NCBI GenBank assembly: GCA_018267955.1
Contig: JAFDXL010000002.1
Location: forward strand, 456,941 to 520,940
DNA from: Bacteroidota bacterium
GTDB taxonomy: Bacteria; Bacteroidota; Bacteroidia; Chitinophagales; Chitinophagaceae
DNA length: 64,000 nt
Reading direction: 5' to 3'
How positions within the stretch are numbered: position 1 is the first letter of the stretch; each line of letters opens with the position of its first letter. The translations under genes were made by a program, and so were the position numbers. Below the pieces are notes generated by a model. That model did not search any database and was not told the origin of the DNA. It saw nothing but the letters and a program-made list of their open reading frames with translations. This document shows positions 25,102 to 32,170 of the stretch, piece after piece.

Positions 25102-26559
25102 ATGGCTCTCATAGTTGTTGCCTTGTATGGCTCATTTTTCCTGTTACTGCTCTCTGCGTTATTATCCACGGCATGGTCGTTACAGCTGCTCCGTATGCAT
25201 CCCGTTACCGGCATGTACCCAGCTATAGCAGTACCCGTTCGTCTCTTCCGCAGGCACAGTTATTGCGCAATAACAGGTACGGCAACTCTTGGCAGAAAAA
25301 CATATACTTTACGAGTTGTTGATTTTAGTATATTGACAATCAATCGTTTAAATTCACTACTATTGAACATTTGGCGCCCCTACGTTAAAACGTTGATGAC
25401 TAACTGCCTCGGCAACGAAGCGGAGGACAATAGCATCTACTACTGGCGAAACAGGTTGTTTGTACAGATACTGGTTTACCTGCTACCCTTTAGCATACTG
25501 GCATTGATACCCGGCGTGTGGGCATCCATCAACAATAAGTACTATACGCTGGCAGCGGCAGATGCTGTTACCTTCGTTATACTGGCATGGATCTCCTTCA
25601 GTAAAAGACCGGCGATGTACACGCGCAAAAAGTTATTCCTGGCACTTGTATACCTTATCGCTTACTCGCTGTTTTATTACCTTGGTTCCTATGGCCCGGG
25701 GATGCTGTACTTTTTGATGGGCACCCTGTTTGCTGCCCTGATATTTTCGGGCAACGAAGCCTACTGGTCTGTAGCGCTCAATACTTTGATCTGTGCACTC
25801 TTTGGCATTGGCATCTACTACCACTCGGCACACGTGCACCTGAGTATGCGCTATTCTCCGGAAACATGGATAGCGGTATCGTCGAACCTGGTGATGCTGA
25901 GCCTGGTAATAGCCGTGCTGACACCACGCCTGTTTCAGAAGATGGAAGAGAGCAACAAGCTGTACGAGAAGTTAGCACGTATTACCAGTGATACCATCTG
26001 GCAATGGGATATTGCGAAGGATCATATGCACTACAATACGGGCATCTATGGCATGTTTGGCTACCTGCCGTCAGAAACAGGCAGCACGCAAAGATGGTGG
26101 ATGGAGCGCATCCACCCCGAAGACAGGGAACGTGTAGAGCAGGAGTTCAGCACATTTTTTCAGCATAGCAATTTTCTGCAGGTAGAGTACCGCTTTCTCT
26201 GCGCCGATGGTACGTACAAATATGTTACCAACCGTGCTACCGTGATGTATGACAAAACAGGTGGCCGCATGAAGAAGATGGTGGGCACCCTGCAGGATAC
26301 CAGCAAGCTAAGGAATTACATCAACGCGATAGAACAGCAGAATAACCGCCTGCGGGAGATAGCATGGATGCAATCGCACGAGGCACGGGGGCCGGTAGCT
26401 ACCATACTGGGCTTGTCGGCCTTACTGGATGCTTCGAAGATACCGGATGTGGAAACCGGGAAAATAATAGATGGCATCGTATCATCGGCCAACAACCTGG
26501 ATGAAGTGATCCGCAAGATCAACGATATGACGGGCAGGATAGAAGAAGTGCGGGCGTAG
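25102..26559 (+). CDS. Membrane PAS protein with DHp-like helix but no ATPase domain
   Basis: 485 residues from ATG 25102, which fits the upstream -7 box; a later ATG at 25396 (MTNCLGNEAEDNSIYYWRNRLF) resembles the usual start of this family and may be real. It has about six membrane helices (110-280), a PAS fold (about 290-405, with IWQWDIAKDHMHYNTGIYGMFGY), and an H-box-like end MQSHEARGPVATILGLSALL. It stops about 55 residues later, without any HATPase domain. It could be a phosphotransfer or decoy partner rather than an active kinase. Coding composition is normal again from here on. Confidence 0.8.
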   Translation: MALIVVALYGSFFLLLLSALLSTAWSLQLLRMHPVTGMYPAIAVPVRLFRRHSYCAITGTATLGRKTYTLRVVDFSILTINRLNSLLLNIWRPYVKTLMTNCLGNEAEDNSIYYWRNRLFVQILVYLLPFSILALIPGVWASINNKYYTLAAADAVTFVILAWISFSKRPAMYTRKKLFLALVYLIAYSLFYYLGSYGPGMLYFLMGTLFAALIFSGNEAYWSVALNTLICALFGIGIYYHSAHVHLSMRYSPETWIAVSSNLVMLSLVIAVLTPRLFQKMEESNKLYEKLARITSDTIWQWDIAKDHMHYNTGIYGMFGYLPSETGSTQRWWMERIHPEDRERVEQEFSTFFQHSNFLQVEYRFLCADGTYKYVTNRATVMYDKTGGRMKKMVGTLQDTSKLRNYINAIEQQNNRLREIAWMQSHEARGPVATILGLSALLDASKIPDVETGKIIDGIVSSANNLDEVIRKINDMTGRIEEVRA

Positions 26560-26587
26560 ATTAGCTACATGAATCCATTCTTATTCG

Positions 26588-26595
26588 TAGTTTTG
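26588..26595 (+). promoter_or_regulatory. Perfect -7 box (TAGTTTTG) of the toxin-antitoxin pair
   Basis: Lies only 4 bases before the mntA ATG at 26600, so the mRNA would be leaderless or nearly so. Confidence 0.6.
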
Positions 26596-26599
26596 AGCT

Positions 26600-26890
26600 A
26601 TGGCATTTCGTCAGGAAATATTGAGCACACTAAAACAGGCAAAAAATGTTTTGTCGGACCGGTATGGAATACAGGCCCTGGCATTGTTTGGCTCGTATAG
26701 CCGTGAAGATGCAAATACAGATAGCGATGTAGACATCCTGGTAGAACTAAAGAACCCAATAGGTATCAGGTTTATTGACCTTGCAGACGAACTGGAAACA
26801 TTGCTACACAGAAAGGTGGATCTGGTTTCCCGAAAAGGTATCAAGCCAAAATATTTCGCATCTATAGAGCCGGATCTGATTTATGTCTAA
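26600..26890 (+). CDS. mntA: MntA-type nucleotidyltransferase antitoxin
   Basis: 96 residues of the minimal nucleotidyltransferase fold. The motif GSYSREDANTDSDVDILVE (about 31-49) contains the GSx10DxD catalytic signature. MntA proteins add AMP groups to the HepT partner and neutralise it. Its end overlaps the hepT start by 8 bases, which indicates translational coupling. It may serve as an anti-phage or plasmid-stability module. Confidence 0.9.
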   Translation: MAFRQEILSTLKQAKNVLSDRYGIQALALFGSYSREDANTDSDVDILVELKNPIGIRFIDLADELETLLHRKVDLVSRKGIKPKYFASIEPDLIYV

Positions 26891-27218
26891 ACGGGATACA
26901 TTATTACTTCTGGAAGATATACTGGCGGCTGCAGGTAAGATATTGACTTACACTATAGGTATGTCTTACGATGATTTTATTTCAGACGATAAAACCATTG
27001 ATGCAGTAGTTCGTAATTTTGAAATAATCGGCGAAGCTGCCAATCGTGTACCGGAAGACTACAAATTAGAACATCCAGAAATAGAATGGCGTCGGATGAT
27101 TGGCCTCCGCAACCGTATTATACATGAATATTTTGGAATAGATTACGAAATAGTGTGGCAGATTATACAGGAAAACATTCCGGAATTGCAGGAACGCGTT
27201 CAGCAAACCCTCAAATAA
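26883..27218 (+). CDS. hepT: HepT-like RNase toxin
   Basis: 111 residues, all-helical HEPN fold. The catalytic RX4-6H motif with the modified tyrosine is present as RNRIIHEYF (about 77-85), so the toxin appears intact. It pairs with the overlapping mntA. HepT toxins are RNases, held inactive by AMPylation of the tyrosine in this motif. Confidence 0.9.
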   Translation: MSKRDTLLLLEDILAAAGKILTYTIGMSYDDFISDDKTIDAVVRNFEIIGEAANRVPEDYKLEHPEIEWRRMIGLRNRIIHEYFGIDYEIVWQIIQENIPELQERVQQTLK

Positions 27219-27225
27219 TCTTACA

Positions 27226-27564
27226 ATGAGCAAGAAAAACAAACCCCGCCCAGATGGCCTTGTATATAGCACCAATAACGATTACTATAACGACTACCCG
27301 GACGAACCTGCCGGCGAAACGCTGCCTAAAGAAAAGCAAAAGCTGCGTGTAAAGCTGGATACCAAACAACGCGCCGGTAAGGTGGTAACACTGGTAGAGG
27401 GTTTTGTCGGCACCGATGAAGACCTGGAAGCATTGGGCAAGCAACTAAAGACCAAATGCGGTGCGGGTGGTAGCGCTAAGGATGGCCTTATACTGGTGCA
27501 GGGAGATTATCGCGAAAAGATGATCGGCTGGCTGAAGGATTGGGGGTACGGGTTGACAAAGTAA
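27226..27564 (+). CDS. SUI1/eIF1-like translation factor (YciH family)
   Basis: 112 residues: a variable N-terminus (DGLVYSTNN...) and a SUI1 domain at about 35-110 with KQRAGKVVTLVEGFVG, LKTKCGAGGSAKDGLILVQGDYREK. Bacterial SUI1 proteins bind the small ribosomal subunit and influence initiation fidelity. It starts 7 bases after hepT, but is probably a core gene that the toxin pair landed beside. Confidence 0.93.
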   Translation: MSKKNKPRPDGLVYSTNNDYYNDYPDEPAGETLPKEKQKLRVKLDTKQRAGKVVTLVEGFVGTDEDLEALGKQLKTKCGAGGSAKDGLILVQGDYREKMIGWLKDWGYGLTK

Positions 27565-27762
27565 AAATTCAAAATTCAAAAGCCAAAAGTAAAAAGTTAG
27601 AAGGGCGGAAATTCTAATATCTAATTTCTAAATCCTAAATACTTTAGATCGCGAGTGTTTACCACCTCCCCCTCGTGCCTCGGGTACTCCTATAAACAGG
27701 AGGAGAGGTTAAAGGTTTACAGTAGGCGGTAGGCAGTCTTTCTGCTCATTTTATTGACATCG
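27565..27762. other. Non-coding stretch before the octamer array
   Basis: About 200 bases with no gene seen. It includes an A/T-rich segment (AAAATTCAAAATTCAAAAGCC) after the SUI1 stop and no clear hairpin terminator. Confidence 0.5.
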
Positions 27763-27898
27763 CATTGCCACATTACCGCATTGCCACATTATCGAATTGC
27801 CACATTATCGAATTGCCACATTATCGAATTGTCGAATTGTCGCATTACCGCATTGTCACATTGTCGAATTATCGAATTGTCTAATCCGCGAATTGTCC
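27763..27898 (+). repeat. Tandem octamer array, 17 units, abutting a promoter
   Basis: Seventeen consecutive 8-base units of consensus MATTRYCR, for example CATTGCCA, CATTACCG, CATTATCG, AATTGCCA, AATTGTCG. The 8-base register is never broken from 27763 to 27898. It ends directly at the -7 box of the next gene. Shorter arrays of the same type lie at 29980-30019, 39854-39885 and 40275-40306. It is open in one frame, but that peptide is a repeat artefact. Confidence 0.9.
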
Positions 27899-27906
27899 TA
27901 TTTTTG
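27899..27906 (+). promoter_or_regulatory. Perfect -7 box (TATTTTTG) of the transketolase half gene
   Basis: Matches TAnnTTTG and itself occupies the 18th octamer slot of the array. It lies 21 bases before the ATG at 27928. Confidence 0.65.
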
Positions 27907-27927
27907 CGCCTCATATCAGCAATATCA

Positions 27928-28890
27928 ATGATACAGGACATTCAAATACTGAACGAGAAGGAAACACGTGGTGGATTTGGTGAAGGCATAGCAGAGGTAG
28001 CCCGCCGTAACGAAAACGTGGTAGCGCTTACTGCAGACCTTGCGGGCTCACTGAAGCTCAACGAGTTTATCAAACAGTTTCCCGAGCGTTTTGTACAATG
28101 CGGTATCGCTGAGGCAAATATGATAGGTGTTGCTGCCGGTATGACCATCGGTGGTAAGATTCCCTACACTACTACATTCGCCAATTTCTCTACCAGCCGT
28201 GTGTACGACCAGATTCGCCAGTCTGTTGCCTATAGCGACAAGAATGTAAAGATCTGCGCTTCTCACGCCGGGCTTACACTGGGCGAGGATGGCGCTACCC
28301 ACCAGGTGCTGGAAGATATTGGTATGATGAAGATGCTGCCGGGTATGACGGTGATCGTTCCCTGCGATTTTAACCAAACCAAAGCTGCTACTATTGCTAT
28401 TGCAGATCATCAAGGCCCGGTATACCTGCGTTTCGGTCGCCCTAAGTGGCCAAACTTTACTGCCGAAGATCAGAAATTCGAAATAGGTAAGGCACAAGTA
28501 CTGGCAGAGGGTAAAGACATCAGCATATTTGCCTGCGGCCACCTGGTATGGCTGGCTGTAGAAGCTGCAAAAGCGCTGGAAGCTAAGGGCATCAGCGTAG
28601 AATTAATTAATATTCACACCATCAAGCCGCTGGATGAAGAAGCGGTATTGAAATCTATACAAAAAACAGGCTGCATCGTTACTGCCGAAGAGCACCAGGC
28701 TAATGGTGGCCTCGGCGATAGCATTGCGCAGGTAGCAGGCAAGCACCACCCGGTACCGCACGAATATGTAGCGGTAAACGATACATTCGGCGAAAGCGGA
28801 CAGCCTAAAGAATTGCTGAAGAAATACGGCCTTTCTACAGAAGCGATCATCGCTGCGGCAGAAAAAGCATTGGCCAGGAAAAAAGCTTAA
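27928..28890 (+). CDS. Transketolase C-terminal subunit
   Basis: 320 residues from ATG 27928 (MIQDIQILNEKETRGGFGEG); the longer open frame upstream is the octamer repeat. It contains the transketolase pyrimidine-binding domain (LAGSLKLNEF, CGIAEANMIGVAAGMTIGG, SHAGLTLGEDGATHQVLEDI) and the C-terminal domain (YLRFGRPKWP, EEHQANGGLGDSIAQV). This is the C-terminal half of a split transketolase of the pentose phosphate pathway. The N-terminal half, usually the gene just upstream, is not in this window. Confidence 0.92.
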   Translation: MIQDIQILNEKETRGGFGEGIAEVARRNENVVALTADLAGSLKLNEFIKQFPERFVQCGIAEANMIGVAAGMTIGGKIPYTTTFANFSTSRVYDQIRQSVAYSDKNVKICASHAGLTLGEDGATHQVLEDIGMMKMLPGMTVIVPCDFNQTKAATIAIADHQGPVYLRFGRPKWPNFTAEDQKFEIGKAQVLAEGKDISIFACGHLVWLAVEAAKALEAKGISVELINIHTIKPLDEEAVLKSIQKTGCIVTAEEHQANGGLGDSIAQVAGKHHPVPHEYVAVNDTFGESGQPKELLKKYGLSTEAIIAAAEKALARKKA

Positions 28891-28951
28891 CAAGAGCTTT
28901 GGTAATTCTGGTACAGTTTTGTAGGCATATCTCTTATTCTTTTAATCAAGT

Positions 28952-29389
28952 ATGAGAAAACTATTTGGCCTCTTTCTTATTGCACTGGTAGCATCGTGCG
29001 CCAGTCCAAAGGACCTGGAATACCAGGATGTTAAGAATTTCAGCGTTAGCAAGATCAGCCTCAACCCCGAAATAGGGATGGATGTGCAGTTTTATAATCC
29101 CAATAAATATGGCATGACGCTGAAGGATGCCAATATAGACCTGTACATTAACGATAAGCTGGTAGGCCATGCCTATACCGAGGATAAATACAAGGTACCT
29201 GCTGCTGATACTTTTTTACTGCCGGTAAAACTGGCTGCCGATCTATCGGGTGTATTGCACAATGCACTGCAACTGATGAGTAATCGCGAGGTAACAGTAA
29301 AGCTGCGCGGTAGCGTTAAAGCCGGCAAAGGGGTATTGGTACCCATTCCCATCAATTACGAGGGCAAGAAGAAGCTGAATGTGTTTTAA
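28952..29389 (+). CDS. LEA type 2 (WHy) family lipoprotein
   Basis: 145 residues. Signal peptide with lipobox VASC (Cys16), then one LEA14-like Ig-type domain: VSKISLNPEIGMDVQFYNPNKYGMTLKDANIDLYIND. It is probably an outer-membrane-anchored periplasmic protein. The function of bacterial members is poorly known. Confidence 0.85.
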   Translation: MRKLFGLFLIALVASCASPKDLEYQDVKNFSVSKISLNPEIGMDVQFYNPNKYGMTLKDANIDLYINDKLVGHAYTEDKYKVPAADTFLLPVKLAADLSGVLHNALQLMSNREVTVKLRGSVKAGKGVLVPIPINYEGKKKLNVF

Positions 29390-29395
29390 TAACAA

Positions 29396-29415
29396 AAGCC
29401 CGCTTAGGCGGGCTT
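29396..29415. terminator. Bidirectional hairpin terminator
   Basis: AAGCCCGC / GCGGGCTT with loop TTAG, between the convergent LEA protein and dcd genes. Confidence 0.85.
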
Positions 29416-29434
29416 ACTAATTATGAGAGGTTAA

Positions 29435-29971
29435 TTAAAACTCATTCTTCCACATCATGCTTTCTATAGGCTTGTTGGGCTGGTTGCCGTATTTGGCATT
29501 GCGTTTCTGGTTATACTTCACTTCTATCTCGCCATCTACCGGGAAGTAGATCAGCTGGCCTATAGGCATACCTTTGTATATCTTCACCGGTTGCTTTACA
29601 GATATCTCCAGCGTCCAGTTACCACAGAAGCCCACATCTCCCTTACCTGCGGTTGCATGTATATCTATACCAAGGCGACCTGTGCTTGATTTACCTTCAA
29701 GGAATGGTACGTGTGCATGTGTCTCCGTGTATTCCATTGTTACACCCAGGTAAAAGATGTGCGGATATAACACAAACCCATCTTCCGGAATTTCGAAGCA
29801 TTCTATAGTGTTGTGCTTTTTAGCATCCAGTATATGTTCTTTGTAAGTAGCAAGGGTAGATCCAAGATGCACATCGTAGCTATTGCTGCCCAAACAATCG
29901 CGCTTATAAGGTTCTATTTTGATAGTACCTTTTTCCATTTCTTCGAGTATGCGCTTATCAGAAAGTATCAT
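29435..29971 (-). CDS. dcd: dCTP deaminase
   Basis: 178 residues from ATG 29971 (MILSDKRILEEMEKG). It converts dCTP to dUTP for thymidylate synthesis. The family core is present: LGSNSYDVHLG, GKSSTGRLGIDIHATAG with the catalytic region, and GDVGFCGNWTLEI with the catalytic Glu. A perfect promoter box ends 5 bases before the ATG, which fixes the start and implies a near-leaderless mRNA. An octamer array lies just upstream. Confidence 0.96.
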   Translation of the reverse strand: MILSDKRILEEMEKGTIKIEPYKRDCLGSNSYDVHLGSTLATYKEHILDAKKHNTIECFEIPEDGFVLYPHIFYLGVTMEYTETHAHVPFLEGKSSTGRLGIDIHATAGKGDVGFCGNWTLEISVKQPVKIYKGMPIGQLIYFPVDGEIEVKYNQKRNAKYGNQPNKPIESMMWKNEF

Positions 29972-29976
29972 GGGGG

Positions 29977-29984
29977 CAAATATA
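29977..29984 (-). promoter_or_regulatory. Perfect -7 box (TATATTTG) of dcd
   Basis: Minus strand, separated from the dcd ATG by only five C residues. Confidence 0.7.
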
Positions 29985-30019
29985 ATGTGATGATTTGATG
30001 ATTCGCTAATGCGATAATG
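29980..30019 (-). repeat. Octamer array upstream of dcd, 5 units
   Basis: On the minus strand: CATTATCG, CATTAGCG, AATCATCA, AATCATCA, CATTATAT, each exactly 8 bases, running into the -7 box. Confidence 0.75.
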
Positions 30020-30075
30020 GGTACAAAAATTAATGTTTGTATTATGTGAATTGCAGCATGTCACATGGCATTTTT

Positions 30076-31347
30076 TTACCTGTATTTGCCGAGGGATAGC
30101 CTTAATTGTACACCTGCACCAAAACCCTGGAAACTTGCCACTGCATTGCTAACATGCAATGGGTTTCCTTTATAGGCTTCAAACGGCATGTACATGGCGT
30201 AGATGTCAAACCCCATCCGGTGGTTGAACCGTAAGCCAATACCCGACTCCAACTGGTAAAAAGGATTGCCCGGAAACGGACCATTCCCCTGCAGCCTGAA
30301 GCCACCCAGTAATGCCAGGTGCGCTAATATATTCATATTACCTGCCGGGTTAGATATATAATTGAATCCAAACCCAAAGCTTCCATGTATTCCACCGGCC
30401 CTATAGACATCTTTGTTCTGGGTAGCAGTAAATCCTCCGACTCCTGTTCTTGCCAGGATGGAAGCAAACGTATTTTTTCGCTTTGAATTGAACATGAGGT
30501 CAACTCCTATTTGATATAACCCGGCGTGACTGATAGAGTAGCTGCCGCTATAATTGGCAAATGGTTTCGGAAATAAGAGGTTGCCCCCTGCAATAATATC
30601 CAGGTAAGGTTTACTTTTCCTTTCGTTTAATATTTTAGCCGAGGCTTTTCTTTCCACACTCATTTTGTGTGTTTCTGCCATCCTGTTTTCTATTTTGGCT
30701 ACGCGGCTGGGTTTTAAATCTTTTATGCCCGGCAATATCATACTTACACTGGCCTGCCAGCTGTGTAATGTATAGTTGTTAACGGGTACTATATAATCAG
30801 TTACATTTCCATACTTACCAAACGGTTTGATGAATTTAACCCCGATGGTAAACCTATTAGATAATAAAACTCCAGCCGACGCTTCTGTATAAGCTTTAAT
30901 TTGTGTTCTTCTATTGCTTTGGAAATCCTGGTCAGATACTACCATAGGACCGGCAGCTGCGCTAAATCGCAATCCGAAACTACGGGACAACGCCAGCCTG
31001 TATTGAACGCCAACCGGTAAAGCTATCATCAGCCATTGGTATTGATAAGTCCGGATGCTGGTATCAATATAAGGAGGGTAGGAAATGCTTCTGAAATTTT
31101 CTTCGTGGCTGGTAATTGAATTCATTCCAATTCTCAAGCCGTAAGAAAAGGTAAGGGGCCGGGAGTTTTTATTTCCCAATACATCCAATCCTATTCCTGC
31201 GGCCCATCGTTTTGATACGGAGAACGTGTTTACCTTCTGTTCTACCAGGTGTTCTTTAAGTATGCCACCGCTTGCATCTAGTTCTACCCCCGGTTGGGCA
31301 AATGAAATCATAGGCATACAGAGTAATAGTAACAGGTAACGCATCAT
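30076..31347 (-). CDS. Outer-membrane beta-barrel-like protein
   Basis: 423 residues with a signal peptide (MMRYLLLLLCMPMISFAQ). Two barrel-like halves flank a charged central segment (about 215-245, KIENRMAETHKMSVERKASAKILNE). Strand-like motifs include FSYGLRIGMNSI and a last segment VQLRLSLGKYR. It is probably an outer-membrane protein of unknown cargo. It ends 104 bases upstream of the dcd start on the same strand. Confidence 0.7.
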   Translation of the reverse strand: MMRYLLLLLCMPMISFAQPGVELDASGGILKEHLVEQKVNTFSVSKRWAAGIGLDVLGNKNSRPLTFSYGLRIGMNSITSHEENFRSISYPPYIDTSIRTYQYQWLMIALPVGVQYRLALSRSFGLRFSAAAGPMVVSDQDFQSNRRTQIKAYTEASAGVLLSNRFTIGVKFIKPFGKYGNVTDYIVPVNNYTLHSWQASVSMILPGIKDLKPSRVAKIENRMAETHKMSVERKASAKILNERKSKPYLDIIAGGNLLFPKPFANYSGSYSISHAGLYQIGVDLMFNSKRKNTFASILARTGVGGFTATQNKDVYRAGGIHGSFGFGFNYISNPAGNMNILAHLALLGGFRLQGNGPFPGNPFYQLESGIGLRFNHRMGFDIYAMYMPFEAYKGNPLHVSNAVASFQGFGAGVQLRLSLGKYR

Positions 31348-31389
31348 AGGTAGTAGTTTATTTGCTTATACCAAGTAGTATGCCAAAAA

Positions 31390-31425
31390 TCGCTCATCAT
31401 CACATCAGCTAATCAGCTAATTTTA
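31390..31425 (+). promoter_or_regulatory. Short octamer array and -7-like box before the PPTase gene
   Basis: Two exact 8-base units CAGCTAAT (31406-31421) preceded by degenerate ones, merging into TAATTTTA (31418-31425), one base off TAnnTTTG. The ATG at 31431 follows 5 bases later. Confidence 0.5.
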
Positions 31426-31430
31426 CACCC

Positions 31431-32075
31431 ATGCCTTTGTACCGCGAATGGAGCAGCGATCCTTACAGCCTTGCCGCCATCTGGAAGATAGAAGAGCCGG
31501 AAAGCTTTTTCCTGGAGCGTACAGGCTTACCACCTTTAGATATTAAAGCAGAAAAACGCAGGATAGAACGTGCAGCCGGCAGGTTCCTGCTAAAACATCT
31601 TAAAGAAGATTTTCCCTTACTGAATATAAAGCCCGATGAGTATGATAAACCGCGGGTAGATAATAACGAGTACTATTTTTCTATCTCACACTCATGGCCC
31701 TATGTGGCTGCAGTGGTGAGCCCGTATGTAGAATGTGGTATTGATATACAATGCTGGCACCCACGCATGGAGGCCCTGCAGCATAAATTCCTCTCAGATT
31801 ATGAACAAGGGCTGATGCGGGGAGATAGTCAGCTCATAACACTTGCATGGTGTGTAAAGGAGGCAGCCTATAAATGGCAGGGCAGGCGCGGGGTAGAGTT
31901 TGCCGACCATATGAATATCCGGAAGATCGAACAAAATAATCATGATTTTCATATTAATATTTTCATGCAGTTGACTGACCCCCAAATGGAAATTTTATCA
32001 CAAGGGATTGTAAAACAGGATTTTGCATGTGCCTACGTTGTTCATAACCGGATTTTTCATCCGTTTATAAAATAA
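31431..32075 (+). CDS. 4'-phosphopantetheinyl transferase superfamily protein
   Basis: 214 residues. It shows the Sfp/AcpT-type signatures: YFSISHSWPYVAAVVS, CGIDIQ (usually GVDIE) and WCVKEAAYKW with the Mg-binding Glu and Lys. It transfers phosphopantetheine from CoA to carrier proteins. GIDIQ replaces the usual last Glu by Gln, so the metal site is slightly altered. No carrier or synthase gene is nearby, so the partner is probably the general fatty-acid ACP or a distant cluster. Confidence 0.88.
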   Translation: MPLYREWSSDPYSLAAIWKIEEPESFFLERTGLPPLDIKAEKRRIERAAGRFLLKHLKEDFPLLNIKPDEYDKPRVDNNEYYFSISHSWPYVAAVVSPYVECGIDIQCWHPRMEALQHKFLSDYEQGLMRGDSQLITLAWCVKEAAYKWQGRRGVEFADHMNIRKIEQNNHDFHINIFMQLTDPQMEILSQGIVKQDFACAYVVHNRIFHPFIK

Positions 32076-32122
32076 AACATAATTATTTTAATATTTAATA
32101 AATTCTGAATTTTGAACAAAAA

Positions 32123-32155
32123 TTTGGATGGGACTTCTAAATTTATTTAGATTTG
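32123..32155 (+). promoter_or_regulatory. Full promoter of glnN (-33 TTTG, -7 TAGATTTG)
   Basis: TTTG at 32123-32126 and TAGATTTG at 32148-32155 are separated by 21 bases, close to the Bacteroidota consensus. The -7 box overlaps a TTG that could be taken as a start, so the true start is the ATG at 32171. Confidence 0.75.
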
Positions 32156-32170
32156 CAAAAAAATAATTCA

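Noticed and set aside
27763-27898. CRISPR-like array
   Set aside because: Units are 8 bases and contiguous, with no spacers and no cas genes. It is a tandem repeat.
27754-27927. 58-residue N-terminal extension of the transketolase half (MTSHCHITALPHYR...)
   Set aside because: It is a translation of the octamer array and spans the promoter. The ATG at 27928 matches the family start.
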